Shown: positions 25,315 to 37,100, counted from the first letter of the stretch. The stretch: DNA of 64,000 bases from Marsupella aquatica (GCA_973895155.1 OZ316893.1:9362001-9426000); one strand, 5' to 3'. A program made the numbers and translations. Notes: generated from the letters alone by a model not told the origin.

Positions 25315-25786
25315 GACTAGAGGGATGCAAACAATTCAAGTCGGGAAGCAAGCATTGTGGACAAGCGATGGCGACGTAATCAAAGAAATCAATTTGCAGC
25401 GGCTAAGTTTGTGATGGTGACAAGATTGTGACATCTCTTAATCGAGAAAAGGTTTCCAATGAGCCTCAGATTGAAATTTTTTGTCAAGTTCCAAATGAGT
25501 TTTGAATTTCTTTATCTTTCCAATGAGTGTGAGTATAAGAAATTTTGATCATGAGTTCATGAATTCTTTTAGCTTTCTGACATTGACAAATTTCATGTCA
25601 GATTTTGTCACAGTACTAAAGATATCATGAGGTTTTCAATCTCTTTAGCTTTCTAATGTGTGTCATTGAGATTATTTGTCAAGAATTAGAGAGATCATGA
25701 GTATCTTAATTTCTCTAGTTTTCCAATGAACTTAACATTGATAGATTTTGTCAAGTACTAAGGAGATGATGAGTTTTTAATTATCG

Positions 25787-25880
25787 GGAACTTCAGAGCA
25801 CGTCTCAAAGGCCGGGACTCTCCCCCTGTCATCGGGCGACCGGGGAGCTTCGAGCATGTGATTTTGCCCCAATGGTTTTT
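25787..25880. other. GC-rich ~90-bp insert within the right repeat array
   Basis: In otherwise AT-rich repeats this patch is very GC-rich, contains CTCCCC and GGGGAG that can pair across GTCATCGGGCGACC, and interrupts one repeat unit. Its ends resemble each other (GGGAACTTCAGAGCACGT versus GGGAGCTTCGAGCATGTG). The source is not recognised. Confidence 0.55.
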
Positions 25881-25929
25881 ACTCTAGCTTTCCAATGAGT
25901 GTGACATTGAGAGATTTTATCAAGACAAT

Positions 25930-26521
25930 TGTCGTGCGCATACATATCGCTACACAACATACATCGTTTGTCACACACATCCAAACATATCCACAATGCA
26001 GCATCACAAACACAAGAGAGTGGAACTCATGTCCACACATGTCCAAAACCCACAATTAATCTCAATAGAATCCGAACAATGATCGACGCCAACAATACAC
26101 ACTCAATCTCGTCCGATTCGATCACACACATATGTCGAGCCAACGCACCTTGCACTCAAGGAATCCACGCTACATAGATAGAGCTCTCAGGCACCATAGC
26201 CACCACACAAGCTCCCCTCTCCAAGGCTCAACATTGAAATATAACCTTTCAATGCCTCACAAGAGAGAACTACCCTCTCACACAAACCTAATGGAACCCT
26301 ATCGGCTCCAATAGCACACATACAAAACGTATATACTCAACTAGCACTATATACTATAACAACATCTAGAATGGTGTGACAGCTGTTGTGCGCATACACA
26401 TCGCTACACAACATACATCGCTTGTCACACACATCCAAACATATCCACAATGCAGCATCACAAACACAAGAGAATGGAATACAAGTGGAACTCATGTCCA
26501 CACATATCCAAAACTCACAAT
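25930..26521 (-). repeat. Direct repeats of ~130 bp, probable LTR region of the gypsy remnant
   Basis: 25930-26056 and 26384-26521 are about 90 percent identical and offset by 454 bp. On the minus strand the right copy begins TGTGAGTTTTGGATATG just after a purine tract (AGCTAGGGGGGCGAT), as a 3' LTR would. The gypsy integrase lies upstream on the same strand. The two copies may reflect an LTR with an internal duplication or an LTR plus a truncated second LTR. Confidence 0.6.
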
Positions 26522-27072
26522 CGCCCCCCTAGCTGGGAGTAAGGTCCCCTAACTCTAGCTAGCCATGAGTTCTACAAGGCTGATATACACATTTTTAAGT
26601 ATGAAGATCAGGAGGCCGGGTGCAAGTGAGCCCCATTGATCACCTTCCTGCAATCCATATCGGCCAAGAGAACACAAATGATAACTAGTTGGCTTCACCG
26701 ACATTGAGGACACACCATGATCCACTAGGAATCACCTGCAATGGTGGTGTCAAACATGACATGTGCCATCCTCTAGAACATTTATCACAAATCAACATAT
26801 ATAGTAGCTGCTCCCTGGGCAGATCCACACAACATACATTTCAAGCCAGCACGAACATGTGCCAGGCTTGGATCTACTGTACCATCAATGTTGGGAAGGT
26901 GACATGGTGCACAGTTGCGCACATGATCCTTCCAAACCATACCATCGCGTCCCTCCAACATCAGGACACTAGAAGGCAACACTTCATGCACACGTAAGAT
27001 TTTCCGGCCTGCGGTCACATCAAGTGTCGTGGGTGTTGTTTGCTGCAAATAAACATAATCATCAGGATGAAA
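26522..27072 (-). other. 3' internal tail of the gypsy remnant; no intact frame
   Basis: This lies between the integrase fragment and the probable LTR. Short broken frames only. By position it should hold the end of the polyprotein and the purine tract before the 3' LTR. Confidence 0.4.
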
Positions 27073-27849
27073 TCATTGAATGCTTGCACGGTAACCTCCT
27101 CCACGAATAGTGGCATACCTCAAAGTATCACAATGTTGGGGAATGGCAAGGTTGTCAAAAGCCATGGGCATCACTCTTTGAAATACCCGTGCTCTCTCTG
27201 AACACATCTTGACCCAAACATCAAGATCATCCAAGTTCACAACTGGTGCAGCATCACGACGAATAGCTGCTAGCAAATCTGGCTCTCTACCATAGAGCAA
27301 AAAGTAAGGTGAGAAGGATGCAAGTGATGCTTGCCGACTGAAATGGTAGCCCATAGCTAACCAAGGTAACTAGAGATTCCAATCTCCCAGGTGACCAACC
27401 TGCAAGCCATACTTACGCAATCCTCTCTTCATAGTCTGCACAACTCTCTTAGCTAATCCATCTGCCTCAGGATGATCACGAGAGGTAGTACGATGATCAA
27501 TCAGAGCTTGCTCACACAAATTCTCAAACTCTCCATGGAACTCAGTTCCCTGATCAGTCAACACCTCAACTAGTGCTCCAAAATGACTGAGTACACGATC
27601 CAAAAATGTAGCAGCAACTCCTCCACTGGCTTTATCTGGCAACGCCATTAGCTCAATCCACTTGGAGAAGTGCTCCACCATGAACAAAACATACCAATGA
27701 TGACATTGGGTAAGAGGTAATGGACCAGCAAAATCCAAACTCCATGATCGGCAACGGGTGCAACTGGGGAGTGGGAGCATTAAATGATGCTATCACTCTA
27801 TCACATACCACACACTTAGCTATCAACTGCTGGACATGAGTGTGCATAC
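27073..27849 (-). pseudogene. Ty3/gypsy integrase remnant, truncated and mutated
   Basis: A retrotransposon integrase would insert the element's cDNA into the genome. The minus-strand frames from about 27849 to 27370 carry a Cys pair (CVVCDRV), the first catalytic Asp (LDFAGPLP) and the second (VLTDQGTEF). At the place of the catalytic Glu the protein reads DGLAKRVVQ, so the acidic residue is replaced by Lys. A stop near 27372 separates this from a downstream frame (27354-27073) that still resembles the post-integrase region (SPYFLLYGREPDL). The upstream part, including reverse transcriptase, is missing because a copia LTR begins at 27850. Non-functional. Confidence 0.88.
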
Positions 27850-28194
27850 TGTTATGATTTACTCTTAGATCTAGAGTTACGACTATATCGTAGTTAAGGC
27901 TAACCTTAGTTGCAGACTTGGTTAGGTTAGTCATGCTGTGCACACTCTATAACCAAGAGATGTTTGTTTGGAGAGACGGAACTCAGGCTCATTGTTACGG
28001 AGCCAGTTGAGAGATAGGGAGAGCTTGCACTATGGATGCTTGGTATGGCCGGTCGGCCTAGAGTGCAGTAAAGCTCTTGTGTGTTCCCGTGGATGTAGCC
28101 TCATGTGGAGATGAACCACGTATCTCTTTGTGTCGACTACTGTGCGTTGGATGATTCATGGGCTTGCCGTTGTGATTGTCGTCTATGCTCAATA
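27850..28194 (+). repeat. 5' LTR of a Ty1/copia element
   Basis: Starts TGTTATGATTTACTC and ends at CTATGCTCAATA, two bases before a primer-binding site. The second half matches the reverse complement of 43569-43909 closely (for example GGCCGGTCGGCCTAGAGTGC), while the first 150 bp differ strongly. This R-U5 conservation with a divergent U3 indicates two subfamilies. Confidence 0.88.
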
Positions 28195-28196
28195 AT

Positions 28197-28208
28197 TGGT
28201 ATCAGAGC
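28197..28208 (+). other. Primer-binding site for initiator tRNA-Met
   Basis: TGGTATCAGAGC is the standard plant copia primer site complementary to the 3' end of initiator tRNA-Met. Its distance from the LTR end supports the LTR boundary. Confidence 0.92.
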
Positions 28209-29731
28209 ATGCCTGGGAGGTGATGAGGTTTTTTCATGACGGTTTTCCAGCGTTCAGTGTCGGTGTTGCATTTGGAGTTTCATCGCATGAAACTCAAATG
28301 TGTGTGGCTAAGCAGATAGATTAGTGAGAGGGCTTTCTATCGGTGTATAGAACTCACTAGTTGGTATCCGTGGTGCGGAGGAATCGGAGTTTGCGTCGTT
28401 CTGGATTTATTTGTGTTTGATAGTTTTTTGGGGGAGAGACCAGAGCTCGTGTTTTCAACGGTGTGAGCTATGTGGTGCTGGAGGCGTCACATGTTATAGC
28501 TCAAGTTGGAGGTTAAGGAGAGCTGATCGTTTCGGTACCTGAGTTGCTACCGAGTGGTTACCGAGTGCGTCGTGACGAGTGAAAGAAGCGTTCAGGTTTT
28601 TTCACAGGGTATGGAGCTTGTTCCCATCTGAACCGGGTTTCTCATCGTGACGTCCGACTCGGAGGAAGAAACGCAAAGTGCTACGGCTCAACAGTGAGAT
28701 CGCGGCGAGGCGATTGTTTTGAGTCAGGGATTGGCACTTGACGCGGAGTGATGGCGACGTGACAGAAGTTTTTTCTTTGCTGGAGCAGCAGAGTGTGCCG
28801 GTGCAATTTGATAACTTTTTCCGTCGGTGGCATTCACTTTCCTCATGTAAACGGCAGCGGCAAAGGTGTGTAATCAACACAGTTTTCTTTGGAGTCATTT
28901 TTGTTTTTAAAGGGGTTTTTAAACACCCTTTTTGGTGTATATTGTGTGTGAATACACACACAATATTGGCCGGTCTTGTACCCCCGTTTTCTCTCTCGTT
29001 TGCAGTCGCAACGACAAGCTGCGCAGCGCCGGCCGGCACTTTTCGCGCGCTCGTACGCCCTCCGCCAGTCGATGCCGCGGCCCCGTCCCGTCATCGTATG
29101 CCCAGCCCTTAGTGTACTCACGGCTGCGTATGCAGCTGCTTCGTCCCCCGCGCCCTTCGTACACCCTTGCGCGACCCCGGCCCGGCCCCTTTATACGTGC
29201 ATTTTTCTTAAGGGGCCTTAAAACCCCTTTTGGGCCCGGTTTTATTTTATTCCTCCCCCCTCCTCATTGGTTGTGCCGCATCCCAAGCCTTGTGACCCTC
29301 CATTTTAACCGCTTAGACAGGGGGAACGGCCCTCTATGAGACCTGTCGGACTGTGCGGGAATATTCCCAAAAAACAGAGAGTTGTTTTTTGGCCGTCCGA
29401 CAAAAATTCTGCGCGCCGAATGGTAATTTTTTTGGTTCTTTTTTGGCGAGGTCGTAGCCATTGAAGTTAGCAACGCGGCGCACCAATCGAATTGCAATTT
29501 CGACGATGGGTTGTACTTGGCATTTTGGTTATTCCCTGAGGTGGTCAAAACAGGGGAGTTTCCCAAGGTTTTACCCACCCCGACCAAAATTTGAATAACT
29601 TTTCCGTCGAACTTCAATTTTGATTTTGGTTTTCAATGTTGGACTCCTAGCTTTGTGGGCTACGCGGCGGTGTTTAGTTTTGAGTTTTTTGAGAACTTGT
29701 AAAAAATGACATTTTTTCGTGATTTTCTCAT
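28209..29731 (+). other. Unusually long copia leader with hairpins and a GC-rich block
   Basis: About 1.5 kb separates the primer site from the first gag-like Met. It contains a hairpin at 28939-28966 (ATATTGTGTGTG and CACACACAATAT around AATA), a GC-rich patch at 28980-29190 and AT/GC-mixed runs such as AAAGGGGTTTTT. Overlapping ORFs on both strands lack recognisable domains. It may include a captured or inserted segment. Confidence 0.5.
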
Positions 29732-30690
29732 ATGAGTGATTTGGAGGAGATTTTTGAAGACGTGGAACTTGAAGCACGAGGATCATCGCGACGGTTTGAG
29801 GTGGAGAGAGAGGAGCAGGAGAAAGAGCACGTGACACCGATACCATCACCGGTGTGGCGTGTGGTGGAGGAAGCAGTACTACTACTGGAGCTCACGGTAG
29901 TGCCAAAGAAGAAGATGGGGACTTTCAAGCTTGGGGGACCCAAATATGAAGTGACAAAGTATGATGGGGGCTCTGACTACTTGCTATGGGAGAAGCAGGT
30001 GAAGGGAGTGCTCTATGCATCAGGGATGGGCCAACTGCTGAGCCCTTGTGAAGACGATGTTGATGAGAAACAATGGGACCGCATGCAGGAGCAGGGAGTG
30101 TGGTGTGTTACACTCTATCTCATGCCTCCCATCATCAAGCAGTTGGGTGCACATAAGGATTGCATGTCCTTGTGTTGAGGAATTGCAGAGCAAGTATCAC
30201 CGCAAGGAGTTGTCGAACCGACTCTACACTTCCTACAAATTGATGAGTTTCAGGATGAAGGAATTCGGTACGAAGTTGCAAGACCATGTGGATGCTTTCA
30301 ACGACATGGTCGTTGACTTGGAAAACCTTGGGGAGACTTTGAATGATGAGACGAAGGCTCTGCAGCTTCTCAGTTCATTGCCTCCATCTTACCAGTCCCT
30401 ATCACGAGTGTTGTTGCATCGTGATAGGGATACCATTTCATACAATGATGTGGTAAGTTCTCTGCTTAGTGATGATCTTCAGCAAAAGATGCACATCACG
30501 TCACAGCCTTCATCATCTGGTACTGCCCTCAATGTTAACCGTGGGAGGAGTATGCAGCGACCAACTGGGGACCGTAGAACCCAGTTTAGATCTAAATCCA
30601 AATCTAAGTTCAGGGGTAAATTCCCTCAGAGGAGGCAGATGACATGTTGGAAGTGCAACCAAGTTGGACACTTCAAGTGAGATTGTAAGG
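29732..30690 (+). pseudogene. Copia gag, frameshifted and with a stop in the zinc knuckle
   Basis: The capsid polyprotein would package element RNA. The frame from 29732 shows the UBN2-type gag start (KLGGPKYEVTKYDGGSDYLL) and ends at 30178. Similarity continues in a different frame (LQSKYHRKELSNRLYTSYKL, LLSSLPPSYQSL), so a frameshift lies near 30165-30180. The knuckle CWKCNQVGHFK is followed by TGA where the next residue before the last Cys should be. Pseudogene. Confidence 0.9.
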
Positions 30691-31610
30691 GAAAGGCAGC
30701 GGAAACTTCATTGGCAAATGTGGCTAGGGCTGATGGAGAAGCTGATTTACTCAATGATGAGTATATTTTATGAAGTCGGGGGTATGCCCTGTGCACGTCA
30801 TCTAGGAGAGCAGATGATGTATGGATTTTTGATTGTGCTTGCTCTTTTCATATTTGTTACATTTGTGAGTTTTTCAGTTCTTACTCTATTTCAAACGGTT
30901 CAATTCTGATGGGAAATGATCACTCCTGTCAAATTGAGGGAATTGGGTCTGTGAAGATTCAAATGTTTGATGGCGCTGTGCGCACAGTGTCCGGAGTCAG
31001 GTATGTACCTGGCATGCGTAAGAATCTAATTTCACTCGGTGTGTTGGATTCAAATGGTCATCAATGGAGCGTTATTGATGGTGAACTTCAAGTCAGGTCG
31101 AGAGAGACAGTGATTTTGAAGGGGAGCAGACAGAAGAATTTGTATGTGTTACAGGGCAATACTGTATGTGGAGAGGCCAATGTAACCAAGTCTCACGAGG
31201 AGATGACTCAACTGTGGCATTCACGGCTAGGCCACATGAGTGAGAAAGGTTTGGCTATCTTATGGAAGAATGGACTCATATCTGATTTGCAATCTTGTAA
31301 ATTAGAGTTCTGTGAGCATTGCATTCTTGGAAAGCAGCATCGTCGTGCTTTCGGTGTTGGAACTCATCGTTCCAAAGCAGTTCTTGAGTATATACATAGT
31401 GACGTGTGGGGTCCATCCCCGACTCCCTCACACTCTGGAAAGTTGTACTATGTATCATTTATTGACGATTACTCAAGATTTGTGTGGATTTATTTCATGA
31501 TGCATAAGTCTGATGTCTTGTCCATTTTTAAGAAGTGGAAGGCCCAGGTGGAGAGACACACCAAGACCACCGGGAGACTCAAAACCATTGGTTACCGCCT
31601 TGCTAAAAAT
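30691..31610 (+). pseudogene. Copia protease-integrase region, truncated
   Basis: The protease site appears as WIFDCACSFHI, lacking the usual Gly of the Asp-Ser/Thr-Gly motif. The main frame (30909-31613) has the GAG-pre-integrase domain, the HHCC zinc finger (WHSRLGHMSEKGL, FCEHCILGKQHR) and the start of the integrase core (HSDVWGPSP, FIDDYSRFVWIYF). It stops near 31556. The last 17 codons of the frame are antisense sequence of repeat family B, so they are an artefact of truncation. The distal integrase, reverse transcriptase and RNase H are absent. Confidence 0.9.
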
Positions 31611-32145
31611 TGATTTCGCTTCATCACACACACATTCCTTCGATGAACACGGGGCTCACTCTGAACACAGGTTGACGCCAAATGTAGCCTCTATGCCAAA
31701 GAAACAATTGTTGGTCTCCCCCTCACACCATAGCTTTTCTTAAATAAAAAACTACAAATCCTTCGGGTGAAGTGATGGCTGGTTCATTTTGTGTGTTCTT
31801 CCCACCGAATCGACAAGCGCTCTTTTGTCAATAGTTGAGTGTTATCCTCCAATCTGTCTTGTGGCACTAATGCTCAATGTAACTCAGAACGATCAATCAA
31901 GAATGGTAGAAACATGATTTCTCCAATGTGTAAGCAAAAACCATGAAAAACTCAATTCCTTCACATTCAACCTTCCATTTGATAAACCAAAAAGATCATC
32001 TCCACCAAATCGATGTCCTCTATCTTTCAAGCGTTCTCTTCTGTACGAGCACGCACCAAGACCACCGGGAGACTCAAAGCCATTGGTTACCGCCTTGCTG
32101 AAAATTGATTTTGCTTCATCACACATACATTCCTTCGATGAACAC
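31558..32145 (-). repeat. Dispersed repeat family B, copy 2, joined to the broken copia
   Basis: 31654-32145 is the inverted counterpart of 24842-25314. The first 92 bases of the unit (32054-32145 on the minus strand) recur at 31558-31650 as a direct repeat with four or five differences, so one unit is followed by the start of another. The junction interrupts the copia integrase. Confidence 0.8.
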
Positions 32146-33685
32146 GAGGGTCCACAAATTAATTATTTATTGTAATTGTAAATAATGGTGAGCAAGTGAG
32201 ATATCTCACTTTTTGAGATACAGGTTAGTAACTGCCTTTTTGATCATCAGATTAAAATTACAAAAATATAAAAATTGAGGTTTCCTTCTAAAAATACCTT
32301 TCTCAAAAGAACACAGGGTGAAACTCCGGGTTTGCAAAAATGCCCAGATAGACTCACACAACTTGCATGGAGACATGAGAGTGAAATGTGACAACAAAAG
32401 AAGCTAGTGAGCTATCTTTGGAAAATTGGTAGCTTTCTCTAGTCTTTAAGAAAGTTGTTGCTATTAGGCTCATTGGAAAAATCTTTCCAAGTTATTTCTA
32501 AGAAGCCCAAGAAAGGCGGACTTGGTTAAATAAGAATGGAGAAATTTAAAGGAAAAAAATTGCTATTCAAAACTCTTTGGAGGCAGAAAAAGTGTTGATG
32601 AGTGAGTTTGTAAGGGGTGTCATTGGTCCATGAGCTTGGTTTATCTGGACGTACTTTTCCATACTTTACTGACCAGTTAAGTGAAACAATGCTTTATATG
32701 ATGGGACCAAATTTGGGTAGGCTGTGAATCAGTTGTGCTAGTGGGAGGTATCCAAGGAGAGAGGTCTGTGACGCACTTAAATCTGCAGCATTAGATCTTC
32801 AGACTTAAGAGTACTACGGGACTTGGCATCTAGGGTCTTAAATGAACAAGGAAGGTGCCAAATTTGGTCCACGAAAACTCATTTTTCTCGTTCCAGAGGT
32901 AGGGAGCAAAATGGTAGGTCAGTATTTGGGGGAAACTTACCAACTAAAAAAATTCACTGATGGGAGTCTATCAATATTAGTTTGGAGTAGCAACTGAGTT
33001 TACTTGTTGCACGGGAATAGCACTAGAAGATGGAATGGACGAGGGTGTAACTCCAGACCAGTCAAACATAGATAATATCTATCAATTACTTTCATGTGGG
33101 TTACAGCACCTCCACTGAACTACTACCTTTGGAAGTATCTTCACATCTGATGATCCAATAAAATGTATAGTTGCCACCGATTGAATGCATTCACGTTGAG
33201 GCTAGGCTAAATTTTGAAGCTGGAGATTTGACAACAGGTAACTCCCTCTAAGTGCACACTATGGGGAAAATGGATCCAACATGCACTAAATCAGGTGTTG
33301 CATTCCTTGATAGGTGCACACCCCTAAAAAGTACAGTGATAGATAATTGTACATGATTTACTTTGTTACATGTGTAACGGGCCCCTCCATCAGTGACCCA
33401 ATCAGTGAGCAGCCTCATACCGTGTATCCCTGCCCTAAACTCTGTGCCCAAACTCCTTAAGGGGTATTTTAATTCTACTAAGAATGGGCATGCATTTTTA
33501 AGTAAATGCAATTTTAAGGGATTGTGCATTTACCAATAAGTGCATAAAGACGGTCATCAATTGTAAGCACTTTTGAAGTTGTTATTCAGTGAAATGATTC
33601 CAGGAGACTGTGTGCTGCTCAGACAATATGCTTAAAAAGTGTTTCGTTGTACAATAAAAGGGAAGAACAGGACACCATGCGGGAA
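32146..33685. other. No recognisable gene
   Basis: AT-rich spacer with short ORFs on both strands and no domain or repeat structure that I could recognise. Confidence 0.4.
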
Positions 33686-33912
33686 GAACAGGATGTACAG
33701 TGTGTGCTTGGCCAGAGCCGACTGTTTGAGTTACCTTATGAAGTGTATGCTTAGACAGAGCCGTGTACTGTACAGGAGTTGCACTACTTATAGGGTACGA
33801 ACAGGATGTACAGTGTGTGCTTAGACAGAGCCTACTGTATGTGTTATCTGATGAAGTGTGTACTTAGACAGAGCCGAATGTACTGTACAGGAGTTGTGCT
33901 ACTTATAGGGTA
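33686..33912. repeat. 113-bp tandem repeat, two units
   Basis: Units start at 33686 and 33799 with GAACAGGATGTACAGTGTGT. Each contains two shorter half-repeats around CTTAGACAGAGCC and ends in CTGTACAGGAGTTG plus CTACTTATAGGGTA. Confidence 0.9.
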
Positions 33913-35110
33913 ATGAAGGTTTGGTCTGGGGTTACTAGCCTGTAACCCTGTGACTAGAAAATGAGGAAATGCTAACCGACAATAGCCAGGAAGCTTTTCT
34001 GAGCTCGTGGAAACAGGTTTCAGACTGGAACCCAGCCCAAACAGTCTATCATACATAATACCTGTCAGGAAAAAAGATTACCAGATAAGACTTCCGGGCA
34101 CAGGGTTATGGAAGGGTTATGGAAATGGTAGTACCTAGTAGAAATGTCACACCAGTAAAATTTCTTCCTGACAAGAATGACAGTATTTGTACTCCCAAGT
34201 GTAAACCCAAGTACATTAAGTGCTACAAATCAAGGCCCATGCAAACTGGTGTGTGCTGCTACCGTAGGATACTCCCTGGGAAGTGGAACAACATTCCACA
34301 CTATACGCATACCCTCACCTCCGGTTTCTTAGGACTACCCATGTCACTTATTCCCACCTGCCTGGTCCAATTCTGCCCGATTGTCCAGATTGACAGTTTG
34401 TTCATTCAATTATGTATCTCCATGTGATCGACGAATATTGTTCCCGGTCCAGGTCATTGCCTCATGGCTGCTGCTCGTTTAACATTCAAATAGAGGTAAA
34501 AGATGACGAGATTTCAACTTCTGCTGGCAAAGATAATATGCATTACCGAGGACGGCATTCGGGTTCTGAAATGAAGAGGGCGAAGGGAGATCAGAACCCA
34601 ACTCGAACAGGCAGTGCTGCTAGGCAGACAGTAGAATGGATTGAACTTTGCGTTAAGCTTCATAATTATGTGCTGAATATGCATGACATCTGGACCACAA
34701 AGACCAAAAAATCATAGTTAAGAGTGAGATGGATACATAAGACTCAGAGGGGGACCTACAGTTGAGATCATCTATGACGATGCAATGTCGAGCTATGCAG
34801 AGACAGGGCAAGTACTGCAGACAAACTCGTGAGCGTTTTCTCCGTTAAGAAATGCCTTGTGAGTAGTGGATCTTGAGAGGCGGGTTAAAGGAGACCGCCC
34901 TCAAATCAATTGTAAGCGTGAGCTTTTGTAAATGCTGATTCGTAACGATGTTTTTTCCCAACTAACGATGAATCCCAACTGTAGGGACCTACAATTTATT
35001 TGATTGTCATTGGTGGCTTGCATTGCACACCCAAATTGATTTGCTGTGGACACTGCAACTACTCTAAGCCAGACTAACTGACTGCCACCACAGACGACAA
35101 CAGAGGTCAA
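33913..35110. other. No recognisable gene; 3' flank of the DUF4461 gene
   Basis: The plus-strand ORFs at 34119-34427 and 34412-34717 overlap and have no family I recognise. The stretch just left of 35111 should contain the 3' untranslated region of the minus-strand gene. Confidence 0.4.
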
Positions 35111-37100
35111 TTACAAATTATTTAAGCTGAAATTCCATTTCATGTGCACGAAGTACCCAGATCCATCGGAGGGCAGCTGGTACTCATCAGTTATACACAA
35201 GGACAATCCCTCTGTGTAGTTGATGAGTCTAGGTGCATGATTTGACAGTCGAGTGCAAGCAGACATAAGCTGGTCAGGGCTTAGTTTCCTGTCAAATCGC
35301 AAGTGCCGGAGTCGTAGTTTTGTTCTGACATGTGTCCTCAAATCCTCTAACCTTTTTTCTGTGAGCTTAAATTTTCTTCTGTATCCTAGAGCTTTATCCC
35401 CAGTCTGCTCAATAAACTTGTACAAACTTGTAAATTCTGTCCTAACTGGTACTTTGACACAACCCGTATCCTCATCCACTGAAGGAGATTCAACTCCGCT
35501 CACCATAACAGGAAGCTCAGAGAACCCACCACCTCCAACTGTACCATGTTCAGTTGCTCCATCCTCCAGTCGATTCAAGAAACATGAATAATCAGGATGA
35601 AGGGCAAGGCCATCATCAGTAAAGATCAGCTCCACACCCATAAGCCGAGCCACTTTAGCTTCCTGTACCTGTCTTGATTTTGCTGCAACTCTTCGGCTAG
35701 ATGCAAGTACTAGGTCTGCCTGGTGCATAAATTGGATCCATACCTCAACACTGTCTGCACTATGGAGCCACAGACGACCCAGGAAATCTACTTTATAGCT
35801 ATTTCCGATGATGAATGTGCTTCCACTCAAATTGAATTCTGTGCATCCATCCACTGCCTTGGCCAACCTTTCCAGAAGCTGCACTTGTACTTGCACAGGG
35901 ACCTCCTCTACAGGAGCACGGAACAAGACTCTTACTCCTCTTCCTATATACAAAGCATTGCTAATAAGACTTAGCTGTTGTTGCAGACTAAGTTGTGATG
36001 CTTCACTCTGCCTCTGAAGTTCTGATGCTTGCTGGAATAAGTCCGGAAGGTTAGACCTTTCATCAACTTCGGGTAAATTTATCGACAGGCCACATGCAGC
36101 AAAAAGCTTCCCGATCGATTTCCTTGTGGTTGGAAGAAATTCATGCTCATGGGAACTTCGACCTCGGGTCTGGGGTGGAGGCAGAGATATCTCTACTTTT
36201 TCCAACGAGTCATCACTTGCCTTGCCTCGGATATAGAACTCAAAGTGGTACGCGAAACGTTTAGTAGCTTCTCCTCCCTTTGCAGTGGTCAAGTACTCCT
36301 GCAGAAGCTGAAATGACTTCTGGTTCGTCGCCTGTAATGAGTAAGCTACCAAGTCATTTCATAAATACAACTATTTTACAGAAAGCCCTACATGAATTTG
36401 TAAACATCGATCATCAGTGATACTAAGATCTTCAGCTATTTTGAAAGGAGCAACCTCTTGACATAAACCACTTTTTGGAAAGTCCTGGTCCAAAACGAGG
36501 GGCAGCAGGGAGCGAAAGATAACGTGCAACAAATTGTTAACATATCTTCTGCTATTCATTTTACAATAAGAAGAACACACGAAATTGCCGAGACGTCTGT
36601 GCTGGAATAAGATGCCTATACGTGTTGGGATGCAAGAGTATGACATTGGGCCTTTGCAAGGAACCCACACACTAAGCAATTGAACCACTAGCACGGTGGG
36701 GTTGCGAATATGGTTGGTACAGAAGAAACAAAGACCTCCTGCCATTATCATCCGCAACGCGCAGTATCATCGTGAACCTGATGATTCTCTTCTTGAAAGA
36801 CCCAAAACCTGTCTGAACTTTGCAAAGGATAACAATGTGGGAACCATTGGACCGACAACTGGACGTATCTCGTTTGGGTAAAGAGATCACCTGTTGAACA
36901 GGCTGATTGTGAAGAAGGTCAGGGTGAATGAGTTTGTAAAGACGACGCAGCTCTCCTTTCAAAGTACTTGTGCTGCCGGGCGAATCGTGTCCCTGTCGAG
37001 TGAGAATTGGAGCGCGCACCAAACAGGGATTCGGACCTGGACTCAGAATGGAACTCTGGACCTTCAAGGTCGGCCAGCTCCATCGCTTCCATGCCCGCAT
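35111..37100 (-). CDS. TCAIM-like mitochondrial protein (DUF4460 and DUF4461)
   Basis: Two exons, 37100-36891 and 36331-35111, with GT-AG ends and exact phase, give 476 residues (human TCAIM has about 496). Residues 1-50 are rich in Arg, Lys and Ser with no acidic residue, as in a mitochondrial presequence. DUF4460 follows: LRRLYKLIHPDLLHNQP, then ATNQKSFQLLQEYL across the intron, a J-domain-like segment. Exon 2 carries DUF4461 to the C terminus (ARLMGVELIFTDDGLALHPD, LRHLRFDRKLSPDQLMSACT). The molecular role in plants is unknown. In animals TCAIM is a mitochondrial protein linked to T-cell activation and metabolism, which cannot be its plant role. The assignment rests on remembered domain architecture. 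Additional 5' exons are possible. Confidence 0.8.

Larger units (their letters stand above)
23100..25925. mobile_element. Foldback-like composite flanked by inverted arrays of a ~75-bp repeat
   Basis: The left array (about 23100-23720) has some eight degenerate units of roughly 70-80 bp carrying CATTGGAAA(G/A)CTAGAGAAA, ACTCATGATCTCCTTAGTAC and TTGACAAAATCTCTCAATGT. The right array (about 25440-25925) has the same unit in reverse complement (for example TTTCTCTAGTTTTCCAATGA, GTACTAAGGAGATGATGAG). Between them lie a GGCCATTGCA minisatellite, a family A repeat and a family B repeat. Long inverted ends made of tandem repeats are typical of foldback transposons. No transposase is visible, so mobility is inferred. 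Confidence 0.65.
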
